Origin: Microbotryum silenes-acaulis
Lineage: Eukaryota > Basidiomycota > Microbotryomycetes > Microbotryales > Microbotryaceae
Direction: 5' to 3'
Assembly: GCA_003665825.1 (NCBI GenBank)
Contig: QPFY01000002.1
Coordinates: 124,001-188,000 of the forward strand
DNA length: 64,000 bases
In this document: piece after piece, positions 43,894 through 55,618 of the stretch
Layout of the letters: every line of letters begins with the position of its first letter
How positions within the stretch are numbered: position 1 is the stretch's first letter
Position numbers and translations under genes: made by a program
Notes under the pieces: generated by a model
What the model saw: the letters and a program-made list of their open reading frames with translations, nothing else
Told to the model about the DNA's origin: nothing
Databases searched by the model: none

Positions 43894-45679
43894 CTAAATC
43901 CGCTTTCAGAGCGAAAGAGGGTAGACTCGACTACACGGATAAAGATAGGATAGAGGGAGGCTGAGCCCCAAGAGCATTCGTCGATCGGCACCGTTCGATC
44001 ATGTGGAGGCCGGGCTGTGGGCTTCGGGCATCCCCTTGGACTCCGGCGCCGGCGCCGGCTCATCGGATCTAAAAACCTCGCATGAACTCTCCTGGTCTCC
44101 TCGTGCATTTGAGCTTGTGGAAACCGGGAGCTAGGCACTATGACGTCATCTTCAAACAAACAGGCCTGCGAGTGTTTTTCAATCGAATCAGCTCGAGCCT
44201 GCCAGTGGTCTCGAGAGTCTCCTTCCGAATTTCCGCGGGGACCCTCCACCTCAAGGCTGTAGAAGTGCAGGCTCATGCTGCTTGATTTTCGGCTTCCGCT
44301 GCCGTTGAAAACCGGTCAACTTTTATTTGCATTGTATTTCCCCTCTCTCGGACCTTGCTCCTGTATGCCTGTGCTGAAACGATTGGGGCTCGAAGTGCCG
44401 GCCCGGTGAACCGCTACTATCAGCTGGTCCGGGCGCGCGAATCAACAGTAATCTTGCCTGCCTGAGGTCAGCGCTATATGGGCCGCCGTTTGGGCAACAA
44501 ATGGATCTGCGCGCGCGGGCTACTTGCGCGCGCCGAAAATCGTGCAATTGCGCGCCGATGGGCCTTCATACGCTCGTCATTCACAGCTTTGCATCCCTTG
44601 GACGCACTTTTGGTCTCTAACGCGCTCTGAATCCGTCGGAGTTGCGCGCTTTCCAGGAAAAACATCTGTTTTTGGCTCCTATTGGGGGTCCACGTGCGTT
44701 TCGCTCGCTGTTAGACACCGTATCCGCACACGGAGGGGGCATTACACGCGCTGCAGCGCGCTCATGCGCGCGCAATCTACTCAATCTACGCGCTTTTTGG
44801 CATTTTTCCAAAAATTAAAATTAAAATCGAAAAAATGATCTTGATTTATTAAATTTTCATAGCTAAATTCCGTACCCCGCGCTCCCCGCTTTTTACCATT
44901 TGCGCGCCTCGGAAGCTGCTTACACGCGCTCCCAAAACAGTTCTCACGCTCGCAGAATCGCAGATGCGCGCGACCGGAAACGCTCACACGCTCGCGGCTT
45001 TTTCTACTTGCGTGGGAACCGACACCACCGAGTCGGAGGAGGTTTGCCTTTTTACTCCGCGGTATGGATCTCATTTTCATGGCAGGAGGGCGTTTGCTCC
45101 GATTGCTAAGCTCTATGTATTTGCAAATAGTGACATTGCTATGGTGTATTGGGTTGGTGGTGTGGCTGTTGAAAGCGTTCGAGGCTCAGGGCTGGGCACT
45201 CCGGCTCCATTGAGTTCCAGAGAACTAGTAGGGCTCGTTCCAGATAATTATGTGTCGGGGTGGGCCGACAAACCCTGCGCTGGTGCTCCCGGCCAAGCAA
45301 ATTACTCAGCGGTAGGCGTAAGTAAAGGCGGGTTCCTCGGTAGTTCTCTCGAGGTGCTTGACGAATGGACAGTCCCAAAACCAGTCGATTGTCAAGTGAA
45401 GAGAGAGGGGGTCCCTTGAAGGATGAGAAAGAAGGAAGAGAGAGAAGAGAGCTACGGATCGCTACTTATGGAGATCTGGAAATAAGAAAGGGAGACAAGT
45501 AGACAATGTGGTTCTTTGTGGTGAACTAAGAACAATAGAGACAAAGAGGATAAAAATAGAAAAGGGTGACAAAGGGGATGCACAATGGTTGTCAGTCAAA
45601 GGCAGGAAAATGAGAGGGAGGTCAGGCAAGTCGGTCCGGGGTTGAGCTTGGACCTACTGAGTGGCTGCCGAGCCTTACA
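43894..45679. other. Intergenic, no gene; low-complexity stretches
   Basis: The lipase promoter should lie at the left end. 44,480-45,000 is rich in GCGCGC-type motifs with a short A/T patch at about 44,810-44,870. 45,405-45,620 is strongly purine-rich. No frame has a known domain. Confidence 0.5.
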
Positions 45680-46723
45680 CTGGACTTGCTGGACGACATC
45701 CGTGCTGATTTCCGCAGTCACATGCTTCTTTCAGGGGCTGCCAATCTCAATCGAAAGGGAAAGAAAGCGGTTGTGGTATCTGAGGAGACCTGGAGAGACG
45801 GCGAGCTGTACAGGCGGCAGTTGGACGACCCCAATCACACGATCTCCTTCATTCTGATCGTATGTGCCGGTTGACCTGTGTAAGTGAAGTGCACATGTGT
45901 TGATTTTCCTTCCTGTTTGCTGCGTGTCACGTCTCCTGAAATGCACATCAACAATGCAGATTGGGCAAAGTTGAATTCAGCAGCTTTATTGAATCCGGAG
46001 AATCAATCCGAGAAGTACGAAGCGTTGCCCACCTGCTCCGAGTCGGCGATCCAGTCATTGGTTCGGCTTCTTGACTCTGCGCCATCCTCGCGTGCAAGTC
46101 GTAGAATGAGATCAAGTACACGCTTGAGGCTGGACCAGTTGCTGTTGAACAGCTTTAGCCGGTGTGCTTGAACGCCTTCAAATCGTGTGGATGGGCTGAA
46201 GTACCACGATAGGTATTGACATAGCGAGAGATCGCGGCTACGAAATTCAGCGAATAGATCCGCCTCGCAGCGGTTGTTCTGGCGAGTTGATGAGGTATGG
46301 CGTCTGCTTGTTCAGGTCATTTTCGGTTTTAGATATTGTCACGCTTGACGTGGACGACGGTAATCGTGAAAAGAGGAGAATAGCGAAGCGGACTGAAAGG
46401 GATCAAGCCGAACGGAGCAGCCTCGCCGATGATGAGAGTGCCACTTGCACGATGCGCTCGGACCATCTGAGGCCCGATCGACCGAAATCGCAGACTTCGG
46501 ATCGCTGTAGCTCCACCCACAGCTTATGAAAGCTCTCGCCACTTGAGGTATGTCATTTTTAGAGCATAAAGAAAAATAGCATCCTTCACTTTTGCATGGA
46601 TGCGCCTACTTGCCAAGTTACAGAGAACCACCCCAAAATGGCCCTGAAATGTCGGAGGGCAACTGGGCCACGGGCGCCGATAACTCGTAAGCCCCTCCCA
46701 GAGGGAGGGCTTAGTTGAGCTTA
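45680..46723. mobile_element. Truncated second copy of the 1,900-bp TIR element
   Basis: Nearly identical to 22389-23420 in the same orientation, from CTGGACTTGCTGG to the terminal GTTGAGCTTA. The left half with the helicase Walker A and the left TIR is missing. Small differences include an extra CGAGTCG-like insertion at about 46040 and single-base changes. The base pairs beyond the right end (GGTTAGCGCC) differ from the GGCAAAAGC flank of copy 1, so this is a separate insertion and not a segmental duplication. It ends about 210 bp before the start codon at 46935. Confidence 0.85.
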
Positions 46724-46934
46724 GGTTAGCGCCGTAAAGCGCGGTCCACTGTCCAGCCTACGTGCGCCGCCTTGGGCCTCCTTGAGCCACCTCAGGCAGC
46801 TCAGGCCACCTCGCGCTGTTAGGCTCTTCTGCTAGGCGCTGCTGCGAAGCGCGAGAAGGGAAACGTGACGACCTCACACGCTTGACTCTTGAGCTCGTCT
46901 TTGCACCGCATCAAACCCCACAAGCTCCCCGACC

Positions 46935-49900
46935 ATGGATGAAGCGTATCTGGTCACCTCGTACCCTCTGCCCTCTGCGGTGGGCTCTGCGGAGCATGCC
47001 TCACCCTCGCAACGTCCCTCGTTGCTGCCGTTGATCAGCTCGGTCGGCTACACCTCAACGAGCTCAGCCAGGCAGCCGAGTCGCGTGCTCGTGGCAGCGC
47101 CTGCATATGGCTTGACCCTCTACAACGTCAGTCCACTTTACCCGTCTGCTCCAATCGGGGTTGGCTCAGGCTCGAACTCGAATGCAGCGGTGACAGCCGT
47201 AGCAGCAGCAGCTACTTCGTCCTGACCGTCGCCGCTTATGCTCGTGCGACGTTCCTCGCCGTCATCGCGACTGACGAGACATCTCCCTCATGTACTCCCT
47301 TTTCAGCTCGCCGACCAGACAGCACTGTCGTCCATTACGCTCGGATCGAGCTTTCTCCCACGTACACCACCGGCCTCGCGCTCGACCGCGGCCTCGAGCT
47401 CCCAGTCGGCACACGCCCGCTCGACCCGACAAACATGGATTGCCGTCGCAGCTTCCCACGACGACCGACGGGGCGAGATATGGCACTGGACAGAACAGGA
47501 ACGCAAGGACGGTAGCGCAGAAGCCTTGCCGTCCCGGTTGGTCTACCCCGTAAGTCCCCGCTCTACTCAGCATCCACTCGCGGTGAGGTGCATGGCTCTG
47601 ATATTACAATCAACACTCTTCGTCTGCAACAGACCTCGGAACCGATCGTCGGTCTCGTTGCACCTCGCACATTGCCGAATCATCTGTTACTGCTCGCCGA
47701 GACGGGCACTTTGGCGCTCGCCTCGAGCGAAAATCTTGCCGTCGGCGCTTCGGTCGTCCTCTCCACACCCTCGTCCTCGTCGACGGCTCCAAAGCCCATA
47801 TCCCAGTATCTGCGTGCGATCCCTCTCCAGGCTAATTCGAACTTGCTCCCACGGTCCGTTCTCGAACTCTTGCCTCACCGGTCAGGCGCGCATGTCATCT
47901 TCGTGTCGAGGGCATACGCGGGTGACTCGCACGCCGCAGCTTTGCCGCCGGCGACTCCGGCCGCAAAACCCAAGAGAACGAAGCGTCCCACGGCACCCGT
48001 CATCGCTGGAAACGTCGAGACACGAGCCCGAACCGAGATCGATGTCGTTCTCGTCGATCCCGAGGTGAGAGACGATGAGGACGAGATGGCTGCGCAACCG
48101 CAAATGGTTGTTCTGGGTTCGGTGGAGGTGCTGGGTGACCAGGTCGTGGTCAACGACGAGGGTATCGTCACTGCTCTGGTTGGCAGCGACTTGGTGTCAC
48201 ATCAACTTGCTTTCCCTCAAGACTATCCCACGACGACCTATGCTGATCTTTTCAACTCGAATGAGCACCCCATCGAGGCCAAGCTATCCCTCTCTGTCGT
48301 CAAGTCACTTCACCTGTCGAGCGAAAAGTTCACACCTTCCAATACGACAATACTCGCATTGCATTCTTCTTTTGTTCTGCAGTGCTCCATGCTGATGCCA
48401 AGTCGAAGCACCGAGGAGAACGCATTGGGCGTTCTCGCCCTCGTTTGGGACGTACGCCTCGGCGTCGTCATCTCCAGCACTACAATCGCCCTCCCATCGT
48501 CGATATCCTCCCCGATCGGGCACTGCCTGGCACTCGCTCTGCCTTATTTGACTACCGCAACCTTGGCTCTGGCCCCTCTCGTCGATGCCGAATCATCTTC
48601 CTCGCCCAGCCGCATCGCTATCTTCAGCCTGCCCTTGTCGACCGTTCCCTCGGCCTCGGTGCTCGCTGTTGTAGTAGGGAAACAGCATCTTACGCGCCAG
48701 TATCTTGCCACGGACTCTTCTTTGAACGGAGCCGTCAAGACAATCGCACCACTGCGACACTCAAAGACAAGCCCGAACAAGGCCGCGCTTCTCGATGCCA
48801 GTATTGATGCTCGTAGCAAGGTCTTGCGCACACTCGAGCCCCTTCTTCGATCAGGCGACGTCAACGTCGATGCTGCCGACGCGGCTTTTGATGCCTTCAT
48901 CCGGGACGAGACGAAACGCTTGCGGGCGTACCATCTTGTCAAGCTTGAGACAAGTTTGGAAAAAGAGCGCGAGCGACGACTCGCGGCGTTGCAAGCTAAG
49001 GAGGCGCTGAAAACGACCGGGAGCAAGTACAAGACCGCAAAGCGCAAGATCGAGGAAGCGATCCAGGAGAGCGGCCTCGCTGCGGAGGCGTGGCCTGAGG
49101 TGACGGCGAAGCGCATCAAGGGTGTCAGTGACGTGTACCGCTACAAGTACTACGAGGACCGCAAGCAGCTCGAGGCGAATAAGGGCAGCGTTGCAGTCGA
49201 CCAGAGTAGAGAGAAGGCCTTAGCTGCGATCGAAAAGCTCGAGCCGGTGCTTCCCTCCTCGTTCCTCACGGCGGTCCTGAGGCTCTGCTTCCCCGAAGCC
49301 GTCGAAACCTCGGCGATGGCATCCGGGAGTCTGGAGCGTGGAGCGACGATTTCTACATCGCCGCGCCCACATCCTCGTGGCATCCTATCTTACTTGCTCA
49401 AACGAGGCATTGTCGGAGATGGCCAGATCCACGGTAGCCTGGCTCGTGAACTTGCTTTGGCGGAGGACTGGGTAAGTTGGGTCTTCGCACGGTCTACTTC
49501 GTCTGCCACCCTCCTGACCTCCTCGGAATCTGACTTCATTGCAGGCTAACATCCTTTTGGCTCTCCGAACGATGCCTGACATACCTGAAGCAATTATGAC
49601 TTCGACACTGCGTCGTGTCACTGCGGCCAACGCCTCCTCGGATCCTGTGCCTGCGGACATGCCCCGCCTGTCGACGTTGCTACGTGCGCTCGTCGCATGC
49701 TCCTTCGAACCTGCGCGATTGAGAGAAGCGTTCCGGAACCAGCTCAACGCCGTCGAGGCTCTGGCCGTACTGGAGGTGTGCGATCGGTGGTTGAGGTGGT
49801 GGAGTCGGCACGAAAATGGTGGCGCCGTCGAAGCGGAACCGACGGATGGCCCAAAGCCGAAAGCACCCAAACGCCTCCCTCTGGACCCCTTTGCTGTCCG

Positions 49901-50276
49901 CGCCTCCTCCTCCTCGGACGAGCAAGTCGCGTCTCGCGGTGCCCCTCCCCGCATCGAATTGGTTCTTCGTTTCGTACAAGCGATCCTCGATGCGCAATTC
50001 ATCGCCTTGCTATTGCATCGACCTTCGCACGCTTTGCTGCGGCGGCTCGCGACGCACGTCGACGAGCACTTGAAGCGAACGATCCAGCTCGAAGCTCTGG
50101 TGGGGCCATTGGCTATCTACGCCAGGGCCAAGACCGAGCAGAAGAAGGGGGGTGCTCAAAAGGGCGAACTTGGGCTCGATAAGGGTCTAGGGGAGAGCAT
50201 GAGGCGCAGGGTGGAGGCGCAGGAGAAACACGCGCGGGTGGGTGTGTACGAGGTCGAGCAGTTCAATCTGGGTTGA
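46935..50276 (+). CDS. Propeller protein resembling Utp8/NOL11 (U3 snoRNP, t-UTP) - tentative
   Basis: A spliced host gene of 1,016 residues with exons 46935-47126, 47307-47549, 47588-49471 and 49545-50276. The N-terminal half has propeller-like strands (SRVLVAAPAYGLTLYN, TWIAVAASHDDRRGEIWHW, ITINTLRLQ). A basic patch KPKRTKRPT lies in a loop. A middle section has a helical, charged region (KLETSLEKERERRLAALQAK), and the C-terminal part is alpha-helical (IELVLRFVQAILDAQFIALL). This order, propeller plus helical C-terminus, fits Utp8/NOL11, which acts in rRNA transcription and early pre-rRNA processing in the nucleolus. The match is by overall shape only. The intron between exons 2 and 3 would be just 38 bases. 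The gene ends 83 bp from the convergent GPI13. A transposon copy ends 210 bp upstream of the start. Confidence 0.6.
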
Positions 50277-50359
50277 AACAGTTTCTCGCTCTTGCGGTCT
50301 CGACTAGCTTGTATTGTGTCAATCTATTGCATGTCAAAAACATCTTCTGAAAAGCGCCT

Positions 50360-53300
50360 TCAGTCCGCCCATCGAGTCCCTAAAGGCTTTGCTTTGCTCA
50401 TCACGCCTCGTGAGCCCCATGCTAATGCAACCCCTAACAACGCAACGTCGACGCCCAATAACGTGATTGCACCCAACATAAATCTTGGGGCAAAGACCTT
50501 CCAAACGAACAAGTGGCGGCGGAAGTAGATCGCAAACGTCGAGGCGGAAAGCGTGAGCACCGATTCGGTCGTGAGGTAAGCCATGACACTGCGGACGAGC
50601 GAACGGGGTATGGTCGACGCGGGCTGGTCGCGCAGTGGGGAAGAGACGTTCCACAATGCGTAGAGTGGTACCACCAAGGCGGTGAGCAAGTAGGGCGCCA
50701 AAGTGTTGAGGATGACCAAGGTCGGCGAGAACGGGTAGGTCACTTTGGGGAACCCGATGAACGCCGTCGACCATTGAATCGAGGCCAAGGCCGCTTGGTG
50801 ACCGGTCGCGAAAAAGGCGAGGTGCGCGACAAGGGAGAGCATCGACCCCTGGTAGAGCGAAAGACCCGGGTTCGCGACTTGCGGGGTTTGACCGTTGAGT
50901 AAGGCCTCGAGATTCAATTCGTCTGTGATTGCCGACAAGAGTGCAGTGACGTCCCGCTCGGAATCATAGACCTCCAAGAGCGAGAGGAGGATGGCGAGGT
51001 GTAGAACAAGCGCGATCTGACCCATGGGCGGGTTGACCAACAACAGCAGCGTCAAGCACGCGGCGACGAGCAAGAGATAGCTTCCCCCCAAGGCATTTGC
51101 GAAGCCAATCATCTCGATCAGACGTGACGCATTCATTTCGTGAACGCCGTCGTGCGGTGTAGCAGTCTTGACGTGCACGCAGAGCGGAAGGTAATGCCAC
51201 AATAAGGAAGCGGTCAAAACGGCACCGACTTGCGCCGCCCTCGCGAAACCTGTTTTGAGACTGTTCGCCAAAGGGAGGAGGTCGTGTGCCGGGAATGCTG
51301 CGATGAACCAATCAAAGGTCCAGTACACACTCACGCAAGCGAGGGTACCTCGGACGGGGGTTGTGAGGAACAAGCGAGCGAGGGGAACGTCGGAAACGGA
51401 TTGGGCCAACGAATACCGCACGATCGTCGGTAGGGCATTGATGGTCAAGACGGAGAGGGCGAGCGCGATCAGGGCCGAGACAGATCCTGGTGGGCGATAG
51501 AACGTCGCCGTGCAGAAAGGTGCTTGCTCCTCGCGGCATGAGGTACTGTACGCGAGGCCTTGGACGCACACCAAGGCGACCGTATTGAAAGCAACGATTC
51601 GGCGTCGTAAGCGAGCTTCGGGGGCGACGAGACCGCGCAGGATACTTATAACGATCATTGTCGAGATCAGGAACCGCACAACCGCATCTTCGAAGACGGC
51701 AAAGGAATTCGTGGTGAAGATAGCGGCATGGGCAATTGTCGGTAACAAGCCGACGCACGTTCGGGCCGTGGTCTTAAATGCGCCGGCGGAGACTCTTGGT
51801 ACGACAATGAAAGCCACGGAGCCGACCGCGACGAGCACCGAGAGGAGTACTCGAGCGTTCTCGCCTAACAAGTGCGTTGCACCGAGGAGGCGCAGTGCCA
51901 CCAAGCCCCACGCTGTGACTGCCGCTCCTTCAACCCCGGATCCGAGCCGAGACCTTGTCGCACCACCACGGCTTGCACCTTGATAAAAAGCGAGGCTGAC
52001 GACCGTCCCGAGTGAGAGCACCAGTAAGCCCGCGAACATGCGCACGGAATCGAATCTAGCCCAAATCGCACGAGCGCGTTGCCTCGTTGTGCGTTCAAAA
52101 GACCAGAAACGCTCCAACGCCTCCGACTCCAAGGCCGTCTGCTCTCTTCCAGGCCCATAGGCGCCTCGGAAGGTCGATTTTGCCAAGGCAAGCTTGAGAT
52201 GGAGTTCGGGTAGCGCGCGTGCGAGATCGCGATTCGAGTCCTGGGACGTGTAGACTTCGAGGTAGTGAGACAGCTGCGAGGAGGCAATGACGGTGGCCTG
52301 AAGCAGTGTCGATAGGGGTGTGAGGGTCTCGTCCTGTCGCGCAGGCTCCGCGGCTTTGGTAAGCTTGCCGAAAATACTCCGCTTCGGAGTAGGCGCAGGC
52401 GGGCGATTCTTTTGGGCAGCTGGTAGTGAGGAGGTTCGGTAAAAAAGCTCTGGTATTGGAACGCCGAGGTTGCCGAAGGGTATTGGCAGACCCAGCAAGA
52501 GCGACAGGGTGGGGACGAGGTCGACTTGAGCAACTGAGCGGATCGGGGAGACCAAGCCCTTTTCCGGGTAGGTGAGATGCATACGATCCTCGAACGTGGT
52601 GGACGCATCGGACGCTCGAAGAAGCTTGGCGACAGGGTGCGCCTCTGAAGTCGTCGCGTGTCGGAACCAGTCGGGCGAGACCAGAGCCGGGCCTTTGGAG
52701 TATACCCACAGCGCTGCATCGACCTCTTCTCGACTATCGCCACCGTGGTCGCCGCTATCGGTCATACCGTGGTCTCCGAAGACTACGAGCAGGGTATCGT
52801 TGTCCAGCTGCCGGACGATCTGGGCAAGCATTGCCTGTGCCTCCCGAAGCTTACGCTGCGCTTCGGCGTGGGTGGGTCCAAAGCGATGGCCTGCATGGTC
52901 GAGACCCAGCGTGTGGGCTATGATGATGTCCCACTCTCCTCGTTCGCCTCGCATCATGGGGAAGAGGTGTTCTTTGACGCCGTGGTCTACGGTGTCGAGA
53001 TCTTCGACATTGAACGAGTCGAAAGGCCACACTGCCCCTTGCCGCCAGACCGAGGACCGTCCAGCGTCCACTCGCTCGTCTTCGACCGCAACGGCTGTGG
53101 TATTGGGTGTCGCAACAGGGAAGAGGTGCAGCCATGTGTCGTCACCAACGAAAGCGATGCGTTTGCCATGCCTGCGCGCCTGGGCCAACCAGTTATCCTC
53201 GACAATCCGTTCGCCTCCGAAATTGCTCCCCGCATCGACGAACGTGGGTAATGAACCCGTGGTGAGAGCCTTGAGGCGCTGCAGAGTCGTCGTCGGAGCG

Positions 53301-53872
53301 TCGGCGATGAAGTGGGACAAGAAGGAGCGTGTCGGATCGGCCAAGGTCAGTTCGGCGGGCAGGGTCAGCTGGTTGGAATGGAACCGCGCACGAGGCTGGC
53401 GGACGAGGTGCTGAGGATCGACGGGGAGGACAAAGTCGGCTCGGAGTGCATCAATCACGACAAGCACGAGTTTGGTGTGGGTGGGCGGAAGCGAACACGC
53501 CGGATCGTGGGTCGCGTCGGAGCGCAGGGGTTGACATCCGTTGATCTGGTCGAGGGCTTGACGGGTGAGGAGGAAGCCTCGACTGACGAGGAACAGGCCG
53601 AGAAGGTGGAATGCCGCCACAAACAAGGTCGCAACGAGGGCCAGATTCTTTGGAGAGACGAATGCCAGAGTGCGAAGCGTGTGACCGAGTCGAGCGACTA
53701 GAGGTGGAGGCGTGGGACCTGTGTGCTTGGCCGAGTTGACGTCGGCTTGTGCACGTTGAGCTGGCTGAGCATGCTCGAGACGTATGGCACGATCAAAGGG
53801 CCACTGTGCTTGGTCTACGTCCTCGGACTTGGTGGCTCGTGCGAGCTCGGGCGGGGTGGTCATGCGACCCAA
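50360..53872 (-). CDS. GPI13: GPI ethanolamine phosphate transferase 3 (GPI13/PIG-O)
   Basis: Adds phosphoethanolamine to the third mannose of the GPI anchor precursor in the ER membrane. A single uninterrupted frame of 1,170 residues. The cytosolic N-terminus is followed by a membrane span (about 75-97). The luminal alkaline-phosphatase-like domain has LVLVVIDALRADF (metal-binding Asp141), FVDAGSNFGGERIVEDNWLA, FVGDDTWLHLFP, IIIAHTLGLDHAGHRFGPTH and VVFGDHGMTDSGDHGGDS, all metal- or substrate-site motifs of the family. About a dozen hydrophobic spans follow. The final MSKAKPLGTRWAD has a basic character usual for ER membrane proteins. The length is near the family norm. The gene is expected to be essential. 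It is divergent from the gene at 54265. Confidence 0.93.
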   Translation of the reverse strand: MGRMTTPPELARATKSEDVDQAQWPFDRAIRLEHAQPAQRAQADVNSAKHTGPTPPPLVARLGHTLRTLAFVSPKNLALVATLFVAAFHLLGLFLVSRGFLLTRQALDQINGCQPLRSDATHDPACSLPPTHTKLVLVVIDALRADFVLPVDPQHLVRQPRARFHSNQLTLPAELTLADPTRSFLSHFIADAPTTTLQRLKALTTGSLPTFVDAGSNFGGERIVEDNWLAQARRHGKRIAFVGDDTWLHLFPVATPNTTAVAVEDERVDAGRSSVWRQGAVWPFDSFNVEDLDTVDHGVKEHLFPMMRGERGEWDIIIAHTLGLDHAGHRFGPTHAEAQRKLREAQAMLAQIVRQLDNDTLLVVFGDHGMTDSGDHGGDSREEVDAALWVYSKGPALVSPDWFRHATTSEAHPVAKLLRASDASTTFEDRMHLTYPEKGLVSPIRSVAQVDLVPTLSLLLGLPIPFGNLGVPIPELFYRTSSLPAAQKNRPPAPTPKRSIFGKLTKAAEPARQDETLTPLSTLLQATVIASSQLSHYLEVYTSQDSNRDLARALPELHLKLALAKSTFRGAYGPGREQTALESEALERFWSFERTTRQRARAIWARFDSVRMFAGLLVLSLGTVVSLAFYQGASRGGATRSRLGSGVEGAAVTAWGLVALRLLGATHLLGENARVLLSVLVAVGSVAFIVVPRVSAGAFKTTARTCVGLLPTIAHAAIFTTNSFAVFEDAVVRFLISTMIVISILRGLVAPEARLRRRIVAFNTVALVCVQGLAYSTSCREEQAPFCTATFYRPPGSVSALIALALSVLTINALPTIVRYSLAQSVSDVPLARLFLTTPVRGTLACVSVYWTFDWFIAAFPAHDLLPLANSLKTGFARAAQVGAVLTASLLWHYLPLCVHVKTATPHDGVHEMNASRLIEMIGFANALGGSYLLLVAACLTLLLLVNPPMGQIALVLHLAILLSLLEVYDSERDVTALLSAITDELNLEALLNGQTPQVANPGLSLYQGSMLSLVAHLAFFATGHQAALASIQWSTAFIGFPKVTYPFSPTLVILNTLAPYLLTALVVPLYALWNVSSPLRDQPASTIPRSLVRSVMAYLTTESVLTLSASTFAIYFRRHLFVWKVFAPRFMLGAITLLGVDVALLGVALAWGSRGVMSKAKPLGTRWAD

Positions 53873-54264
53873 CTTGACCCGGCTCTCGGTCGAGACGGTC
53901 AGGTTCCGCTCTGCGATGCGAAGCGATGTCGGTCAGTTGAGCAAGTCACGAACGGGGAGCGAGGCCAGGACTTGCCACAGGCAGAGGGTTGTGACCGGTG
54001 CGGCACAAGAGAAGGGAGCACAGCTCAGAAGCTGGAGGAAGCGCGACAGGAGGCGAAAAGGAGCCCGCAGCAAGAATGATTGAGAGGTCGTCGAGAGTGA
54101 AGCTAGTGAAGTGATCGAGCCGCCGAGCCCCGCTCCGCACCGGCTCAATCTGGCTCCATCTGGCTCAATCACCCAGATTCACTAGGATTCACCCCCACAC
54201 GCGCTCTCCCGCGCTCACCTTAGACTCAGCCCTCATCCTCCTTCCACGGTCAGCATTCAACACG
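53873..54264. promoter_or_regulatory. Shared promoter region between GPI13 and the small membrane protein gene
   Basis: 392 bp between two divergent start codons. It contains repeated TCTGGCTC(A/C)ATC units at about 54147-54173. No known factor site was identified. Confidence 0.4.
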
Positions 54265-55158
54265 ATGGCAAAACGAGCATCAGGCACAATACCACCGTCC
54301 TCACCCCAACCACAGCCACAACCACGCCACCAGCGACTGAAAGCTCGCACCAGCTCCAGATCGAGAACGTCGTCACCGCCAGCCTGGACCAGGATGCTGC
54401 TGCTGCTGTCGCTGCTGATGACGGTGCTCATGCCCACCCCAGGGATCGCGGCCGGATCCTCGTTCGCGTCCCAGCCCATGACATTCTGCAAATGTATCTG
54501 CTTTGGCAACTCGACCATTCTGCCCATATTCCGACCCCGCGACCCGCTCAGACCGTGTCTGACCTGCACACGACAGGTGAGCTCGCCCTGGACAAGAGCT
54601 GAATCCGGATCCCAACAAACGTGATCAGCGGCGATATTGAAACATCTTCCGATGCCCCCGCCTCCAGTTCTGCCTGGAACAAAAATTGCCGGCCTGCTTG
54701 AACGCCAAAGCGAGCGATGAGGACTTGGACGTCGGCACGGGCGAAACGGGGGACGTGCAAGCTCGGTGTTTCCGTAGGTTTGGTCTCACACTGGCAGAGC
54801 GAGCAAAGCTCATATGTTTTCTCTGGCGGCTGGCTTGCAGAACGAGACTCTCCGAAATCGCACGTGCTCGTCGTACTTTTCCTTGTCGTTACGAGTTCTC
54901 TCCTCCTCGGCGCCGTGCTCAAGCAGAATGGGATCGACCCGGCCCAGCTGGCGACACGAGGTGGATTCTCGAGCACGGTCAGCGTAAGTGGAAGCTGTGC
55001 AGGTACTAAGCTTTGGCTCTCTGTACTGAAGGCCCTATGTCGGACTTTCACAGGACTTCTCGCACTGGGCGAATTCTAAATTGCGAGGACGGCGGGGCGT
55101 TGGAATGAACGGACCCGACGCTATGGCTTTCCATGCGCTTCCCAGGCAGGACCGATGA
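54265..55158 (+). CDS. Conserved fungal Cys-rich membrane protein, 4 exons
   Basis: Exons 54265-54576, 54668-54773, 54841-54983 and 55054-55158 join in phase to give 221 residues. A hydrophobic stretch MLLLLSLLMTVLMPTPGIAA (from Met44, 54394) is a signal peptide or anchor; translation may well start there. The luminal part has MTFCKCICFGNSTI, PCLTCTRQFCLEQKLPACLN and GDVQARCFQRDSPK, with eight or so cysteines that suggest disulphides. A single membrane span VLVVLFLVVTSSLLLGAVL follows, then a short tail DFSHWANSKLRGRRG. I recall this CKC-CTRQFC arrangement as a widespread uncharacterised fungal family but cannot name it. A secretory-pathway or vacuolar membrane location is likely. The gene is tandem with LYS2, 460 bp upstream of it. 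Confidence 0.75.
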
Positions 55159-55618
55159 CCCTGTTATACAACTGTACCTATATCAACGTGAAGGGGGCTT
55201 GCTACTTATCTGTGCGCTCGAGAGGGAGCATGAGCTTGGCGAGTGTGGTGCGCCGCTCGGAACGAGGACAGTTGCCCGCGTCGGCCGAAAATCTTGCCGC
55301 CTACTGAAGGTGGTCGTGACCCCCTACGCTAAGCAGACCGCGCGAGATGTGAATCATCTCCGTTTGCGGTGACAGCGGAATGCTGCTCTCACTGACATGT
55401 CCTTGTATCTGGCCCAGCGTGATTCTGGCCTATCGCCGACCTAAGTCCGAGTGGGTCCGAGAAGACACAAAACTGAGTCAAAAGAAGGGCGGGGAGCGGG
55501 CGGCGGCTGCTTTTGCTCCGCTCACCTCTGCTCACCTCGCCGAGTCCTCGCGCTCAGCAGCCGCCCATCACAGCGCATTTCATTCTTCTCCTTGATTCAC
55601 ACTGTGATAGGGTCACGG

